This document shows, one piece after another, positions 24,213 through 35,721 of a stretch of 64,000 nucleotides of DNA. The stretch's first letter is position 1. Each line of letters opens with the position of its first letter. This stretch comes from Entomortierella parvispora (taxonomy: Eukaryota > Mortierellomycota > Mortierellomycetes > Mortierellales > Mortierellaceae). Position numbers and translations under genes: made by a program. Under the pieces are notes generated by a model. The model did not search any database, was not told the DNA's origin, and saw only the letters and a program-made list of their open reading frames with translations. The stretch lies in NCBI GenBank assembly GCA_963573315.1, contig OY752141.1:1550001-1614000 (forward strand). Reading direction: 5' to 3'.

Positions 24213-26049
24213 TTACAGACTACACTTTCTCGTATTCTTTCCCGAGAGTAGCGTTGCTGCCCAGATAAGATCTTCTATCAGTGTCGTCAGCATTTCCCTG
24301 TCAAGCGACTCTCGGACGACAATCCGCATAGCTTCGACATGCTCCTGGCCGCGGGGGAGCGCATAATTTGGGACAACCCAGCCGCGCCCGCGCATCAACT
24401 TGGAGACGGACGACTGCTTCACATCAGGATTCTCTTCACGGAACTTGTCCGTCAACTTGAATGCCACGCAAGGGGAGCCAGGGTTGTACTCTACATTATG
24501 CTGTGCCACCTCATCATGGTTATGATGGTGTTCGTACACTCCCTTGGGTCGGTGAATGTCTGAGACCACGTCAAAATGACCAGTCTTCTCGAGGGCGAAA
24601 GAAAGCGATCGAGCGTTCGTAAAGTTTCTCTCCATAATCGAAGTGTAGCCTTCTCTGCCATGCCGGACAAAGTTATAGTACTGTGCAATCTGTAGAGTCG
24701 GTAGACTGTAAGTAGCGATTCACATTCGAGGGACACATACCAAAGGAACAAAAAATCATCGATTCCTACCATGAAACACGCAGGACGCGAAAAATTAAGA
24801 GTATAGGTTGTTTGTACTTCGGCGCCCATGTAGTCGATCGTGATAGCAAGCGCCTTTGGAAGGTATTCCTCGCTCCTCCATAGGATCCATCCAATGCCGG
24901 CATATGCAAGCCCAAATTTGTGACCCGATGCGTTGATTGACTTGACTCGGTTAAGCTCAAAACTCCACTGCAAGCTTGGAAACGCGAACGGGGCTATGAA
25001 CCCTCCACTGGCCGCGTCGACATGAATCGGAATGTCCCAGCCTTTCTCTTCTTGAATTCGATCCAGCTCGTCCGACATACCCTGGACATCTTCAAAGTGA
25101 CCAGTAAACAGACTACCCAGAATGACATAGACCCCAATGGTATTCTCATCGCAAGCCTCAGCCGCCTTTTTAACGTCCAAGCAATAGCGGCTCTCTAAAG
25201 AAACCGGAATCATACGGCATTCGACATCGAAATAACGTGCAAATTTTTCCAATGCAGCTTGTGCGTTATGTCCCATGACAATGTTGGGCCTGGACGCGTC
25301 TTTACCCTCAGACACTCTTTTTTGTTGCCAAAGTTTCTTCATGGCTAATCCTCCCAAATGGACAGCCTCTGATGAGCCGACGGTGGAGGATCCAATCGCG
25401 TCGTTACTATTCCAAAGGTCACCAATGATCGATACACATCTACTCTGGATATCAGCCGTTACTGGGTATTCTCCCTATTTCAGAAACAAGGCTATATTAA
25501 AGACCTGCCTGTGATGTTCTGCCGCTGGATTCCCCCCGATGCCTCAAGATTTACAAACCTGGTCACAGAGATTTTTGTTGATGTTTTCCATGATGAGTCT
25601 GTCTGCCTCCGGCTCCATCCATGTGTGAACTGATCAAGAGAGTAGGGTAATGTGTTAGAAAGTTTGGAAATGTGAATGCTGCATTTGCGTATAGGTGGCT
25701 TACCGTAGGATGCCATGTTCATGTTTGGTTTAATCTCCATCTCCAACTCATCGTGGATGAACTGATAGGCAGCCTGGGCATCCATAGTATGATCTGCTAA
25801 TCTAGACTTTGAGATTTGATCCAACAAACGTCGAGGTTTCTGCTCTTTGACAAGGGCGTCGGCGGCTTTCTGGCGTGTCGTTTTGTCTTGATTTGAGAAT
25901 TTCCGGAAGTATTTTCTCAGGAACGAGAAAGGCAGCATCGTTGGTCGATAGTCCAGATTGGAAGCACAAGAAGAATTGGTAGGCGAACTAACGGTCGTGT
26001 TCTCATCAGGCACAGTGTCCTTGGTGGCAACCCAGCTCTTGGACGTCAT
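24213..26049 (-). CDS. Glutamate decarboxylase-family PLP enzyme
   Basis: Four minus-strand exons: 26049-25704, 25629-25559, 25474-24770 and 24689-24213 (532 residues). About 60 disordered residues precede the decarboxylase. Family landmarks: HTWMEPEADRLIMENINKN, IIGDLWN, GSSTVGSSEAVHLGGLAMKK, HVDAASGGFIAPF and SINASGHKFGLAYAGIGW, where the Lys of SGHK is the PLP lysine. FALEKTGHFDVVSD follows, and the C-terminal part matches too. Glutamate decarboxylase makes GABA from glutamate using a proton, typically in acid or osmotic stress. Some homologues prefer aspartate, giving beta-alanine, and sequence alone does not settle this here. It is divergent from the dehydrogenase gene across about 870 bp. 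Confidence 0.9.
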
Positions 26050-26781
26050 TTTGGATCAGGAAGAAGCGCGGTGTGTGTGGTGGACTCGAGCGTGGGTGCT
26101 TGAGATGGATAAAAAAAAGTGAGTTCTGCTTGGAAGGAGGCAGCCTTCGAGCAAGCACAATAAATAACAAATCTACGACCCCGCGATTCGTTCCCGTTGT
26201 GTTGGTGCAAGGTCCTAACCTTCGATTTTCCTATACTCCGAATTTCCTTATCGTTCTTCAGTACCGTCAACAGGGAGTTCTACACTCACTGACATTGGTT
26301 ATGACTGCCTGATCTTTGATTACGGCCACCAACTCATTATTGACCCTTGATCCCACCATGCCCCTTCCTTTCCTCTTCACTGCTTTTTTTCCTTGCATTT
26401 ATCAGCCAGTCGTGACGCTCGGCTGATTTACAAATTGTTACCCCAAGATCCCTGCTTTGAGCCTCGCCTCATTGTCTCCTCCTTTGATCTCTCCCTTGAT
26501 CTCGGCCTGTTTGATGAATCGAGAGCAAAATCAGGAAAGTAGTTGGATCTGTATTCACCCGGTGTCGTACCATAAATCGGCTCCGCAGGTTAACTAGTTG
26601 TTATTCCAAAGTTCCTTTCAATAGACTTCACTGCGTTGTTAATCTCTCCCCTACCCCTCATCTCTTTACATCGGGAAAACAAAAGAAAAAAGAAGTTGGA
26701 GATGGTCATGACAAAGAGAGCCTCCTACTTTCACAACGTTCAAGATCAAAACAGAGCTTTGGGCGCTTATTTATATCAGCC

Positions 26782-26790
26782 TTTATATAG
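26782..26790 (+). promoter_or_regulatory. TATA-like box upstream of the dehydrogenase gene
   Basis: TTTATATAG lies about 130 bp before the ATG at 26917, with another TTTATAT ten bases earlier. Distance and sequence fit a core promoter. Confidence 0.4.
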
Positions 26791-26916
26791 GCTGCAGTGC
26801 CGAGGCCGGGCCCAGAAGTCAAACACACCTCTCTCTCAGCCATCTTTCGGTTCACACCCTCCTTTGCTGAACCCATCGACATACACATACACATATACAA
26901 CCTCAAGTCGGGAGAA

Positions 26917-28891
26917 ATGTCTCCCCAGGATCAACGGCGCCCTGTTCAAAATTGGATCGACGGCCGGTTTGTTTCGCCTGCTGCCTCGTCATCAAGAACC
27001 ACGACGCAGTATATCCCTGTGACTAGCCCTCACAATGCAAAGGTCATTGGCCATGTCCCCCTCTCCACGGCTGCCGACATTGAGGAAGCAGTCCAGTCTT
27101 CTAAGAAGGCCTTTCTTGTTTGGGCGGGATACTCCATCAAAGAACGTGCTGCCATCTTGATTCGCTTTCACGTCCTGATGACCAAACATGTCCATACATT
27201 GGCAGAATTGGTGGTCTTGGAACATGGCAAGAACAAAGCTGAAGCTGTAACGAGTGTGATGAGAGGCCAGGAGTTGGTGGAGTACGCTTTGTCCTTGCCT
27301 CATGTTGTCCAAGGAAAGCACCTGGAGGTCTCTAAAAACATCGCATGCCACGATACTCGTGTTCGTAAGTTGCAAGCAAAATTGGAAAAAGACATATTGT
27401 CTTTTCCGGTAGTTGCTCTCTTCTTTGAAAGCATCGCGCTCACCTCCCCTATTCTTGTTCCTAGCTTTGGGAGTCGTCGCTTCCGTGGTGCCATTCAATT
27501 TCCCCGTGATGGTTCCGTTGTGGACGATCGCTGTGGCCATCGTGTTGGGTAAGACTGCGTGGTTGCAGTTTGAGAACGACGAGAGACTGATCCTAATATG
27601 GCTATATTTCATATCTGATTAGGTAATACCATGATCCTAAAGCCAAGCGAGAAGGTCCCCTTTACCATGATGAGGGTAGTCGAGTTACTGAAAGAGGCTG
27701 GATTACCCGATGGTGTACTTAATCTCGTCAATGGCGCTGCCGACAGTAAGTACACTCACGTAACTTTTTTTGAATCCATTTGGAACGACTCGTCTCACAG
27801 AGTCATTCTTTTTTTTGTGCCATTGATAGCTGTCAATGCTTTGATCGACCATCCTGATATCAAAGCAGTAACTTTTGCTGGGACTTCTAAAGTTGCAGAG
27901 ATCATTGCTCAAAGATGTCATCAACTGAACAAGCGTGTCCTTGCACTTGGGGGAGCTAAGGTACAAGCTTCATCCCCCCTACCCCTTTCGCGTCCAACGT
28001 TCCGAGAATTAACGCCCTCTCACCACATTCCTATTGCTCACTTAGAACCACACCATATCGGCGCCGGATTGTGACAATGAACTGACCTCGACCGATCTTG
28101 TCGAGTCCTTTAGTGGCTGTGCAGGCGAGAGTTGCATGGCTCCGTCCGTCCTTCTGACAATTGGAAACCAGCAAGATCTCGTTGACAAGATCGTGTCAAA
28201 GACCAAAGCCATCCAGCCTGGCCACCTTGAAGGCCAAATGGGTCCTGTGATTGATCAATTAGCTCTAGAAACCATAACCCGATTTATCCATGAGGCCGAG
28301 GTCTCTGGGGCAAAGATCCTAGTTGATGGACGTCAATGGACCAAATATCGTCCAGAGGGGTACTGGATTGGACCGACTGTGATGCTGCACACCAACAAGC
28401 AGGATGCAGCGTTGCGTGAAGAAGTTTTTGGTCCCGTCTTGTCCATCTTAGCCGTAAGAACAGCAGAGGAAGCTATTGAGATGCAAAATGCCAGCCCATA
28501 TGGAAATGGGGCCTGCATCTATACAAGTTCGGGGGCGACGGCCGATTTCTTTATCCAGCGCTTCAGTGCAGGAATGTGTGGGATCAAGTAAGAATCCGAA
28601 AAAAAAAAAAAAAAAAAAAAAAGCCCGCGCTCCCAAAGATTAGGTGACACCTTTGTTGTTTCAAGCAGTTCCTGACAAAGTGCCCTTTTTTCTTTCTCTC
28701 ATGCACTTAGCGTCGGCTCTCCTGTGCCCAAGGAGCCGTTCTCCTTTGGAGGTTGGAACAAAAGTCGTTTTGGAAACCATTGTGACATTACGGGGGATGG
28801 CGGAGTAGAGTTCTTTTCACAGAGGAAAAAGGTGACAACAAAGTGGGCGCCCACGGAAAACAGGCCCTGGATAGGATGCTCGAAACTCTGA
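26917..28891 (+). CDS. Methylmalonate-/malonate-semialdehyde dehydrogenase (acylating) family
   Basis: Six exons: 26917-27364, 27465-27548, 27623-27745, 27830-27960, 28046-28587 and 28711-28891, all in frame (502 residues). Motifs include NWIDGRFV, LEHGKNKAEA, VASVVPFNFPVMVPLW, LKPSEKVPFT, VTFAGTSKVAE, LALGGAKNH and the catalytic Cys in FSGCAGESCMA. Others are EEVFGPVLSI and the C-terminal PFSFGGWNKSRFG...TKW typical of the CoA-acylating MMSDH branch. That branch converts methylmalonate or malonate semialdehyde to propionyl- or acetyl-CoA in valine, pyrimidine and beta-alanine catabolism, usually in mitochondria. I see no clear presequence, so cytosolic location is possible. CAGESCMA instead of the common CAGQRCMA is a small change. 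Intron 5 holds a 24-nt A run. Confidence 0.9.
28599..28622. repeat. Poly-A tract in the last intron of the dehydrogenase gene
   Basis: A run of 24 A directly downstream of the donor at 28588 (GTAAGAATCCG then A24). Confidence 0.9.
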
Positions 28892-29165
28892 GAGAAGTGT
28901 GAAAAGGATTTTTGTTAATTGTTTATGGTGCCATTGAAATTAGTGGTGAGCATCTAGTGGTGCAGTCACCACTAGACACCACTACACCACTGGACACCTA
29001 GGTAATAAAATCCAACGTGTCCCACCCCCTTTTTTCATATAACTACGGTCTGGTATCTAAAGAGTTACACATCCTCTTTGAGAGCAGATAAGGCCGCGCG
29101 AAGTCCATCCCCAGAACAAGATGCACGAGAACAAGATGCATTAGAACAAGGCACACTAGAGTAAA

Positions 29166-29549
29166 ATGTTCGAGGCGGGGGATTCATCTTTTCCATACAC
29201 CCTCGAAGCACTAAGTCCACTCCCATCTCCAACTGTGATGAGCCCTACTCCAGAGATGTCTCCTGCCCCAGAGATATCAACCTTGCAGCGCAACAAGAGG
29301 TTGCACCACCCAATTGGCATCTCAGTCAGTGTTGTTGGACAGAGAGGAAGCATGCCAAAGTGTAAAACATGTGGACAGCAAATTGATCGAGGTACAGGAC
29401 GGTTGGTTTTAAGAGAGGTAACCAACGAGCAGAGAGGTTGGAGTAGTACCTCACACTTTCATTTGATCAAGTCTTGTGTGTCTGTCATTGCTCCGCAGTA
29501 CCAGGCACAGATCCAACCGCACCTGCATGAGGAATCAGATTCAGACTAG
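29166..29549 (+). CDS. Zinc-finger-like ORF carried by the TIR element
   Basis: A 127-residue intronless ORF lying wholly inside the TIR element. The N-terminal third is Pro/Ser-rich. A candidate zinc finger follows: CKTCGQQI, then about 29 residues, then HFHLIKSC. The C-x2-C-x29-H-x4-C spacing and the LV residues after the first pair resemble PARP-type fingers, though those usually end H-x2-C. The C-terminus is acidic. A roughly 15-bp sequence (AGAACAAGATGCA-like) is repeated three times just upstream (29112-29150). This could be an element-encoded DNA-binding protein or a captured host fragment. Function is unknown. Confidence 0.5.
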   Translation: MFEAGDSSFPYTLEALSPLPSPTVMSPTPEMSPAPEISTLQRNKRLHHPIGISVSVVGQRGSMPKCKTCGQQIDRGTGRLVLREVTNEQRGWSSTSHFHLIKSCVSVIAPQYQAQIQPHLHEESDSD

Positions 29550-29579
29550 ATGAATAAAGGATTGATGTTTCCAGGGATG

Positions 29580-29619
29580 TCTAGTGGTGTCTAGTGGTGT
29601 CTAGTGGTGTCTAGTGGTG
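29580..29619. repeat. Four tandem copies of a decamer at the right end of the TIR element
   Basis: TCTAGTGGTG is repeated exactly four times. The last copy forms the left arm of the terminal hairpin. Confidence 0.9.
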
Positions 29620-29741
29620 CCACCACTAGATGCTCACCACTAATTTTATTGGACTCATTGTTTATTATACATAGACTATTGGTTACACATGCCCAGTGCA
29701 GGGTCAGAAAGGATATAAAGTTGAGGGGTGGGAGGCCCTTT

Positions 29742-32216
29742 CTATGTTCGCACACCATAGTCCCAGACAAAGACCACGCCATCGTCCGCGCCACTCACGA
29801 TTCGGGTGTCTCCCAATCCAACACACGTCACTGGTCCTTCGTGTCCTGAAAGAGTGTAGAGACAGCGTCCACTTTCAGTGTCCCAGACTTTGATTGTTCG
29901 ATCCAAGGATCCTGATACAATTCTTAGCTTGTCAAAGGCCAAAGACCAGACACCTTCTACGTGCCCAAATAACGTGTTCAGGCACTCGCCGGTCTCAACA
30001 TCCCAAATCTTGAGCATGTTATCTAGTCCTCCTGTGATAATAATTGGCATCATGGTCGGTGTCTCTGTGTCAGAATTGGGGTCGTGCAAAGGTGAAGGTG
30101 GCCGAGTCGGCTCAACAATGCCCGAACGATTAATGCTACACACGTTGGTCGAGGAGGCTCCTCCTGTCCCATTCTCGTGAACTTTTTGCCGCATCCGATC
30201 GGCAATGATTGAAATCAAAGCATCGCCTGACGTCTGCAAGCATTGCACTTGTCTGACATGTCCGTTGAACGTCCTCAGGCACGTCCTGGATGCAATGTCC
30301 CAGAGCTTAACCGTGGCATCATCACTAGCCGAGACTAGCAATTTCTTCTTGTAGATCTGGACTTTGTTGACCAAATCACAGTGTCCTTTCAATGTTGAAC
30401 ATTCTCCCGTTGCAAAGTTCCAAATTTTGATCGTCGCATCCACCGATCCAGAGGCCAGGATCCGAGAATCGAAATCCAGGGTGACAACTCCATCCGTATG
30501 ACCCTGAAGTGTCCGGATACATTGTCCAGTATGGTAGTTCCAGATCTTGAGCGTTCTATCCATCGAGCCCGAGATCAACTTTGCTTCATCGAAATGCAAC
30601 GCCCTGACACAGAGGGCATGACCAGTCAACGTCCTCAGACATTCACCCGTCTCGATATTCCAGACTTTGATTGTATTGTCGTATCCTCCCGTAATCAAGA
30701 ACGAGTCATCGAATTGAAGACACATTACTCCATCAGTGTGACCCCGGAACGTTTTGAGTCGGTAGTTCCGTTTCCGCCAGTTGCGCTCAACGATCAGTCG
30801 TTCCGAGTAGATCTCTTTCCATGGCCTTTTGGTGGCCACTTCGGCTGGTTTCACTGGTGGTTCGGGTGACTGGAACAAAGGTGCGGCAGCTCGCTTCGTT
30901 CCCGTACCACTGGCAGATTGTTGGGAGGAAGAGGGTTGTGGTGAGGGAGTGCGAGATTCATGGCGGGTTCTCTTGACAATACGATCCTGCTCAATCTCGT
31001 CCGAAGCACTGCGACGACGAGAGGGCCAATCTGATCCTGCAGAGCCTTCTGTGGGGGAGAGTGAGGCAGTTGAAGCGGGAGGCGACGGATGAGATGGCGC
31101 CCTTGACGCCGCAGCCGTCGTTGACTGTTGCAAATCCTTATGGTCCCCATGTTGATGATCGACGTCCATATTCAATTGTGGTGGCTGTCTTTGAAGCTGT
31201 TGCTGCTGTTGGTTGTGTTGTTGTTGCTCCAGTTGTCTCCTAGATCGGACCTTCTTCTTCTCCAAAAGAGGTAGACCCCAACCACATTTTGTGCATTTGA
31301 GTCCAATATGTTGCTCGCACATCCTGTGCCAGACGACATCGTCGTCGGCAAGGCGCTTCCAGCTCTTGCAGACCTGGGCAGCATGACAGAGCGAGGTGGC
31401 GTCAAGGTAGGAGAGGATACGGAAGGCAATCTCGGGTGGAGTGATGGAGAGGAAATCGATCCTGAGAAGGGGCTGCAAGTGGTTCGAGAGGAAGGAGAGT
31501 TGAGGCACACAGCACTGGGTCAAGAGTCCACTAAGAACCAGTTGCCGAATGCCAGCGGGTGCTGATCCGAAGAGGGACCAGATATGCGAGATGATCTGCT
31601 GGTCATGTTGCGGGAGTCGCTTGATATCCTATGGAGTCAAAAAGGGCAGAAAGAGAGAGAGAGAGAGAGAACGGAATGATGTTAGCAAGGGGGTGCTATG
31701 GTAAGCCGAGCTTTGTTTGCTGAAGGGATGTCGGAATACAAAAGGACTGGTCGCAACTGTATCACAAAGGCGCCGTCTGTTAACCTTCATCTCGTCATGA
31801 TGCAATGCAAACCAAACCAATGGAGCTGTGCTTGCCCAATTGTATAATAAGCTCACAAAAGCACCCAATCCCCAACAATGAGTGCAAAGGCGCAAAGGTG
31901 CAAAGGTGCGAAAAGGTGCAAAAAGATACAAAGATGCAAATCATACCTGCTGCAGCTCATCGAGCTGGATCTCATCGGCAGCACGCTTGGATCGCAAGTC
32001 GGGGCGATGGCGATAGCAGAGTCGCTTTTCTGCCTTTGCAGCCCTGGAGTCTGCGGAGGATTTTTCTGACCAGGAAAGGGTGGGAAAAGAAGGTGGCAGA
32101 AGGTTGTCCGCTGAGGGCTGAACAGGAGCCAGATCCTCGAGGGCATCGGGATTGAGACAGAGGGATGGTGCAAGCAGATCCGATGAGTCAGCGGGCGAAG
32201 GTGAGTCGTAGGCCAT
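29742..32216 (-). CDS. MET30: Met30/Scon-2-like F-box and WD40 SCF substrate adaptor
   Basis: Exon 1 is 32216-31947 and exon 2 is 31628-29742, joined in phase 0 across a 318-nt intron (718 residues). The N-terminus has LCYRHRPDL and QIISHIWSLFGSAPAGIRQL, as in Met30-type proteins. The F-box (ITPPEIAFRILSYLDATSLC ... WHRMC) is followed by HIGLKCTKCGWGLPLLEKKK, a Met30/Scon hallmark. A Ser/Gln-rich linker leads to seven WD repeats. Their ends read GGYDNTIKVW, GSMDRTLKIW, GSVDATIKIW, ASDDATVKLW, GGLDNMLKIW, GSLDRTIKVW and GADDGVVFVW, with a disordered insert between blades 4 and 5. These proteins recruit substrates such as Met4/CYS3-type activators to SCF ubiquitin ligase, linking sulfur status to transcription and the cell cycle. 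A beta-TrCP/LIN-23-like role is an alternative. Confidence 0.88.
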
Positions 32217-32290
32217 GGCGGTAATGCTGTGTAATGGGAGCACTTCTTTCTGGAGGAAGGTGGCTAATCCAGAAGGAAGGACAGAAAGGA

Positions 32291-32355
32291 TAGAGTGGAG
32301 TGGAGTGGAGTAGAGTAGAGTAGAGTGGAGTAGAGTAGAGAGGGTGGAGTGGAGT
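32291..32355. repeat. GAGTG/GAGTA degenerate pentanucleotide repeat
   Basis: Tandem GGAGT and AGAGT pentamers directly upstream of the Met30-like ATG. On the coding strand this is a CT-rich tract (CTCCACTCTACTC-like), probably 5' UTR or core promoter. Confidence 0.85.
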
Positions 32356-34621
32356 CGAAGAGGGGAGGAGAGGAGTGAAGGGGAGATGGCGAGTTGAATG
32401 CAGAAACGAAGAGGATACAATGTGGACAGAAGGAGTGTGAAATAAAAAAAAGGTGTGCTGTGGGTGGGAGTGGGAGTCGTGAAACAAAAATACAGTTGGA
32501 CCGAGAGACAGGTTCTTTTTCTTTCTCTTTTTTTTTTGTCGGAGAAGGAGAGAGTGGAGAGGATGGAAGAGCACCAGTTGATGCGTCAGAGGAGAGATGG
32601 GGGGAAGATGAGGAAGGGAAAGAAAGAGACCATGGACAGAAGGAAAGAAAAAGAAGGAGCAATGAAAAGACGCAATGAGACACGCTGCAAGACAGCACGC
32701 AAGAGAGAGCAAGAGTGAGAAAGTTTCTTGGAGTGCAGAAAGATAAAAAAAAAGAAAGCAGTCTCCCGCCCGTGCGATGGTGCGATGGCACCACCGTGCG
32801 ATCCGGATGTCGCAATTCCTTCTTGCTCCTTACCATCCGCGTGCCTGTGATTTCACTGTTGCTCCTTCTTGCCTGCTCGCTCAAACCTGCTATCTCAAGA
32901 GCCACGAGCTGTCTCGCCCCTGCCTGAACTATCTTGTCATGTCCTGAGTTGTGTTGCTCTGTCCTCGTCCTGTCCAGTCCCTGCTCCTGCTGGTGTCCCC
33001 AAACACTGGCACACATTCGGACGAGTGCCGATCAATTTGCAAACCATCCTCTTTCAAACACTTGGTCCAGGCGGGAGGACAAGATGCCCCTTCCCCGCAA
33101 TGCTCTCCTCCACCCCATCCCACCTCCAACCGTGTGTTCAGCTTTCAATGACAATCGATGGGTGCCTTGTCACCCCGATAATCGCCATCAACTCCCACTC
33201 GATTTCATTTTCCCAACCAACACTCAGAGAAAAGAAATCTCGAGCTAGACAAACGCTACCCTGCCCTAGAAATATTTTCATGAGGAAGAAAAAAAAATGA
33301 GCCTTGGTCTTCAACCTGACACATGTTGCCTCCTTCCCTTATCCTTGACATTGCCATCCACCTGCTGCCTACGATCAGAGTGGCCCTTTTTAACCGGCCC
33401 AGATCTACAAATGCACAAACAAAACAATCGCGTTGTTTGACGGATCAAACACTTGGGCTTGGTTGGCCCATGCTTTTTTCAGTTTATTCTTTTCCACCCC
33501 CTCCTTTTGCTTGCAAGCTCTCTTCTCGCTGGTTCATCCCTGTCACACAATTCCTTGGATCAAAGACGTGACATACCGCTCGTCCTGTACCTTCTTTCTG
33601 TTTGTCCCACAACCAAAACGATTGCCTGTCAAATTTATAAAGACCAAAGGAAGCACGAGAATGGCGTGCTGAGAGCTGGCCGCTGCACGCACCCTTTCTG
33701 TTTCTGTTTCCTTGGCGGCCCAGGCAAAACTTACAACCATAATCCTAGCCGCAGAGGGTGTCTTGGGAAAGGGAGCACTTGTCCAACCCTTCACAAGGTT
33801 TCATTCCATCGTTTTCTACCTTCCAGCCGAGTTCATTCTCCTGAAAGGGCACCACGTCTTTTTTGTAAATGTGCATCTTCTGTAGAACCAGAAAACAATA
33901 AAAGGCATAAGCCGCAGGAGCCTCTTTTGACTAGGTTGCAGTCATGAAAGAGATGAACGAATGTCTTGCAGGTTGCGAGATGCAACCCAACAACCAACTC
34001 CTTGTGGCCTTACCTTGCCTTGCATAGTAACCAGTCTAGTCGACACCTGGTTGTTCAAATGATGAGGCTATTATTGCTTCTATTCAGTTGGTAGCCCCTT
34101 GGGAACCGTTCCATAGGTATGTACTCTCTTTGAATAAAGAGAATCTTGACCGCCATTTCGCTCTTCAAGCACGCCACCCCCTTCCTATTTTTCTTAGAGC
34201 AGAGAAGCCCTGTTGCTCAATCTTTTGCCTTAGTGAACTATTTCACGGAAGGCTTGAATGTCTGCTACCTGCACACGCCCCACTTCAGAGGCTCTAAGCA
34301 TTGGCTATTGATATTGACAATGGGAAATAAGGCGATCGTGTATCTTACTTGTAAAACGACGGAGGGCACAAGACCGTTCTTCCCCACGAGGAGATAGACG
34401 GCCTTTCCTTCTGGTCTGTTTATTCATGCGTTTTAGTCGTTGGTCCATCCCACCATCAACAGACCAACTGTCAGACCACTAATGTGGGACTGGACGGTCG
34501 CCAGGTGTAATGTGATTCCATGTCGACTAGACTAACGGGAAGCAAAAATCGGCCTTGTGATTACAAACATAGTAAGATCGCCTACAGGAGCAGTCACTGA
34601 ACATGACAAAAAGAACATGCC
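32356..34621. other. Intergenic region, no supported gene
   Basis: About 2.3 kb between the divergent start of the Met30-like gene and the 3' end of the alkyltransferase gene. The left part is A/G-rich (promoter of the Met30-like gene). Open frames up to about 250 codons exist but are Ser/Leu/Phe-rich or Pro-rich translations of CT-rich DNA without motifs. Nothing I can support as a gene. Confidence 0.5.
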
Positions 34622-35427
34622 CTACATCTCTGACTTTCTGGTCTTTGACACCTTGAAGTCCTTGAAAATGACTTGATCTCGAGTATCCTCGAGGACATGA
34701 TCTGATCCGTCAAAGAGAACGCCTTCATGGTAGAGTTTTGCTTTCTTGCTGTCAATCTTCTCGCCTTCGCCCCATTGTCCCATGAACCCTCCGATGTACA
34801 ACTTTGAATCCAAGACACGATGGCACGGCACAGGAAGGGGAGCGTAAGGGTTAATCTTGAGAGCTTGACCAACCGCCCTTGAAGAAGAGTGCAACGCGTC
34901 CGAAATGTGCTTATATGTGGAAATTTGGCCTTTAGGAATCTATTTCATCCGTCCGTTTAATGATATACAGCACGATCAACATCAAAGCGGAGCTTTCCAG
35001 CATACCAATTCAGACGGCGCCATTGTCATACCTGGGCGCAGAGGTCATAGACCTGGAATTGGAAGGGTGTCACCTTGCGTCCAGTGTGTCGGTTCATGGC
35101 CTCCGCTCTTGCCTCTGCTGTCGTTGGATAGAGATGAACCGCTTCAAATAAAGGTAGCATTCCATGGTTAGCAATTCATCCTTTCATTCCAGAAAAACCA
35201 CACGTCGTTCGGGTAAGTGACATGCTTTGGGAGATAACAAACTTACTGGCAATGTCTTCATCCACCGCAACAGGGATCTTCTGAGGCTTGGATTTGGTGC
35301 TCACCGCCCGAGTTATAGCTGCTACGACAGCGACTTTTTTTGCCTTGGAAGGTGTTGAGGAGATAAAGGAGTTCGAAGTAGTGGCTGCAGCAGCAGTTGA
35401 GGAGCGTTTGATTCTGGTGGCAGGCAT
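34622..35427 (-). CDS. MGT1: O6-methylguanine-DNA methyltransferase
   Basis: Three minus-strand exons: 35427-35247, 35114-35032 and 34939-34622 (193 residues), in frame. The first 60 residues are Ser/Ala/Lys-rich and disordered. The catalytic domain shows VTPFQFQVYDLCAQ, then IPKGQISTYKHISDALHSSS (helix-turn-helix), RAVGQALKINPYAPLPVPCH and RVLDS. The Cys in PCHRV accepts the alkyl group in a suicide reaction, so this is a true transferase rather than a Cys-less alkyltransferase-like protein. IGGFMGQWGEGEKIDSKKAK and LYHEGVLFD complete the family pattern. It repairs O6-alkylguanine in nuclear DNA. A divergent gene (NUFIP1-like) starts 295 bp upstream, so they share a short promoter. Confidence 0.9.
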
Positions 35428-35721
35428 GGCTGTTCTTGGGTGGGAGGAAATGGAGTTGATTAAGGAAATGGGAGAGGGAGGGGAAAGTTCGCTCGACGGG
35501 AGAACAGCGTCTTTTGTAGTTGACCAGGCTGCGGAAAAGGAAATGGGTTGGTGGCAATTGGCGTCAAATTTGACATTGCATGACATGGCATCACGTGGAC
35601 AGGAGGCTCTCTAAGCCACTTTGACAGTTTTTGGTGCAACAAAAGAAAAAAAAAACGTGGCATGGGCACATGCATTGCAAGGAACCCTATAACAGGACAT
35701 TCAGGACATTCACAGAGCGCC

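Larger units (their letters stand above)
28937..29646. mobile_element. 710-bp terminal-inverted-repeat element
   Basis: The ends are perfect 26-bp inverted repeats (28937-28962 and 29621-29646), reading inward AAATTAGTGGTGAGCATCTA then GTGGTG. The outermost AATT is palindromic and may be the target-site duplication. Both ends form strong hairpins: a 9-bp stem CTAGTGGTG/CACCACTAG with a 4-nt loop on the left (28954-28975) and a 1-nt loop on the right (29611-29629). Subterminal decamers TCTAGTGGTG occur four times in tandem on the right and, inverted, as degenerate copies on the left (28967-28998). Multiple short subterminal repeats typically bind transposase. The element carries one short ORF but no recognisable transposase, so it is probably non-autonomous. 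It sits between the convergent 3' ends of the dehydrogenase and Met30-like genes. Confidence 0.8.

Noticed and set aside
32264-33016. 250-codon minus-strand open frame rich in Ser, Leu and Phe
   Set aside because: It is a translation of CT-rich repeats upstream of the Met30-like gene and overlaps that gene's start in another frame. No motif or splice logic supports it.
33000-34000. Several overlapping 60-160-codon plus frames
   Set aside because: They compete in different frames and have Pro/Ser/Phe-rich composition. No motif or consistent exon chain was found, so the region was left as intergenic.
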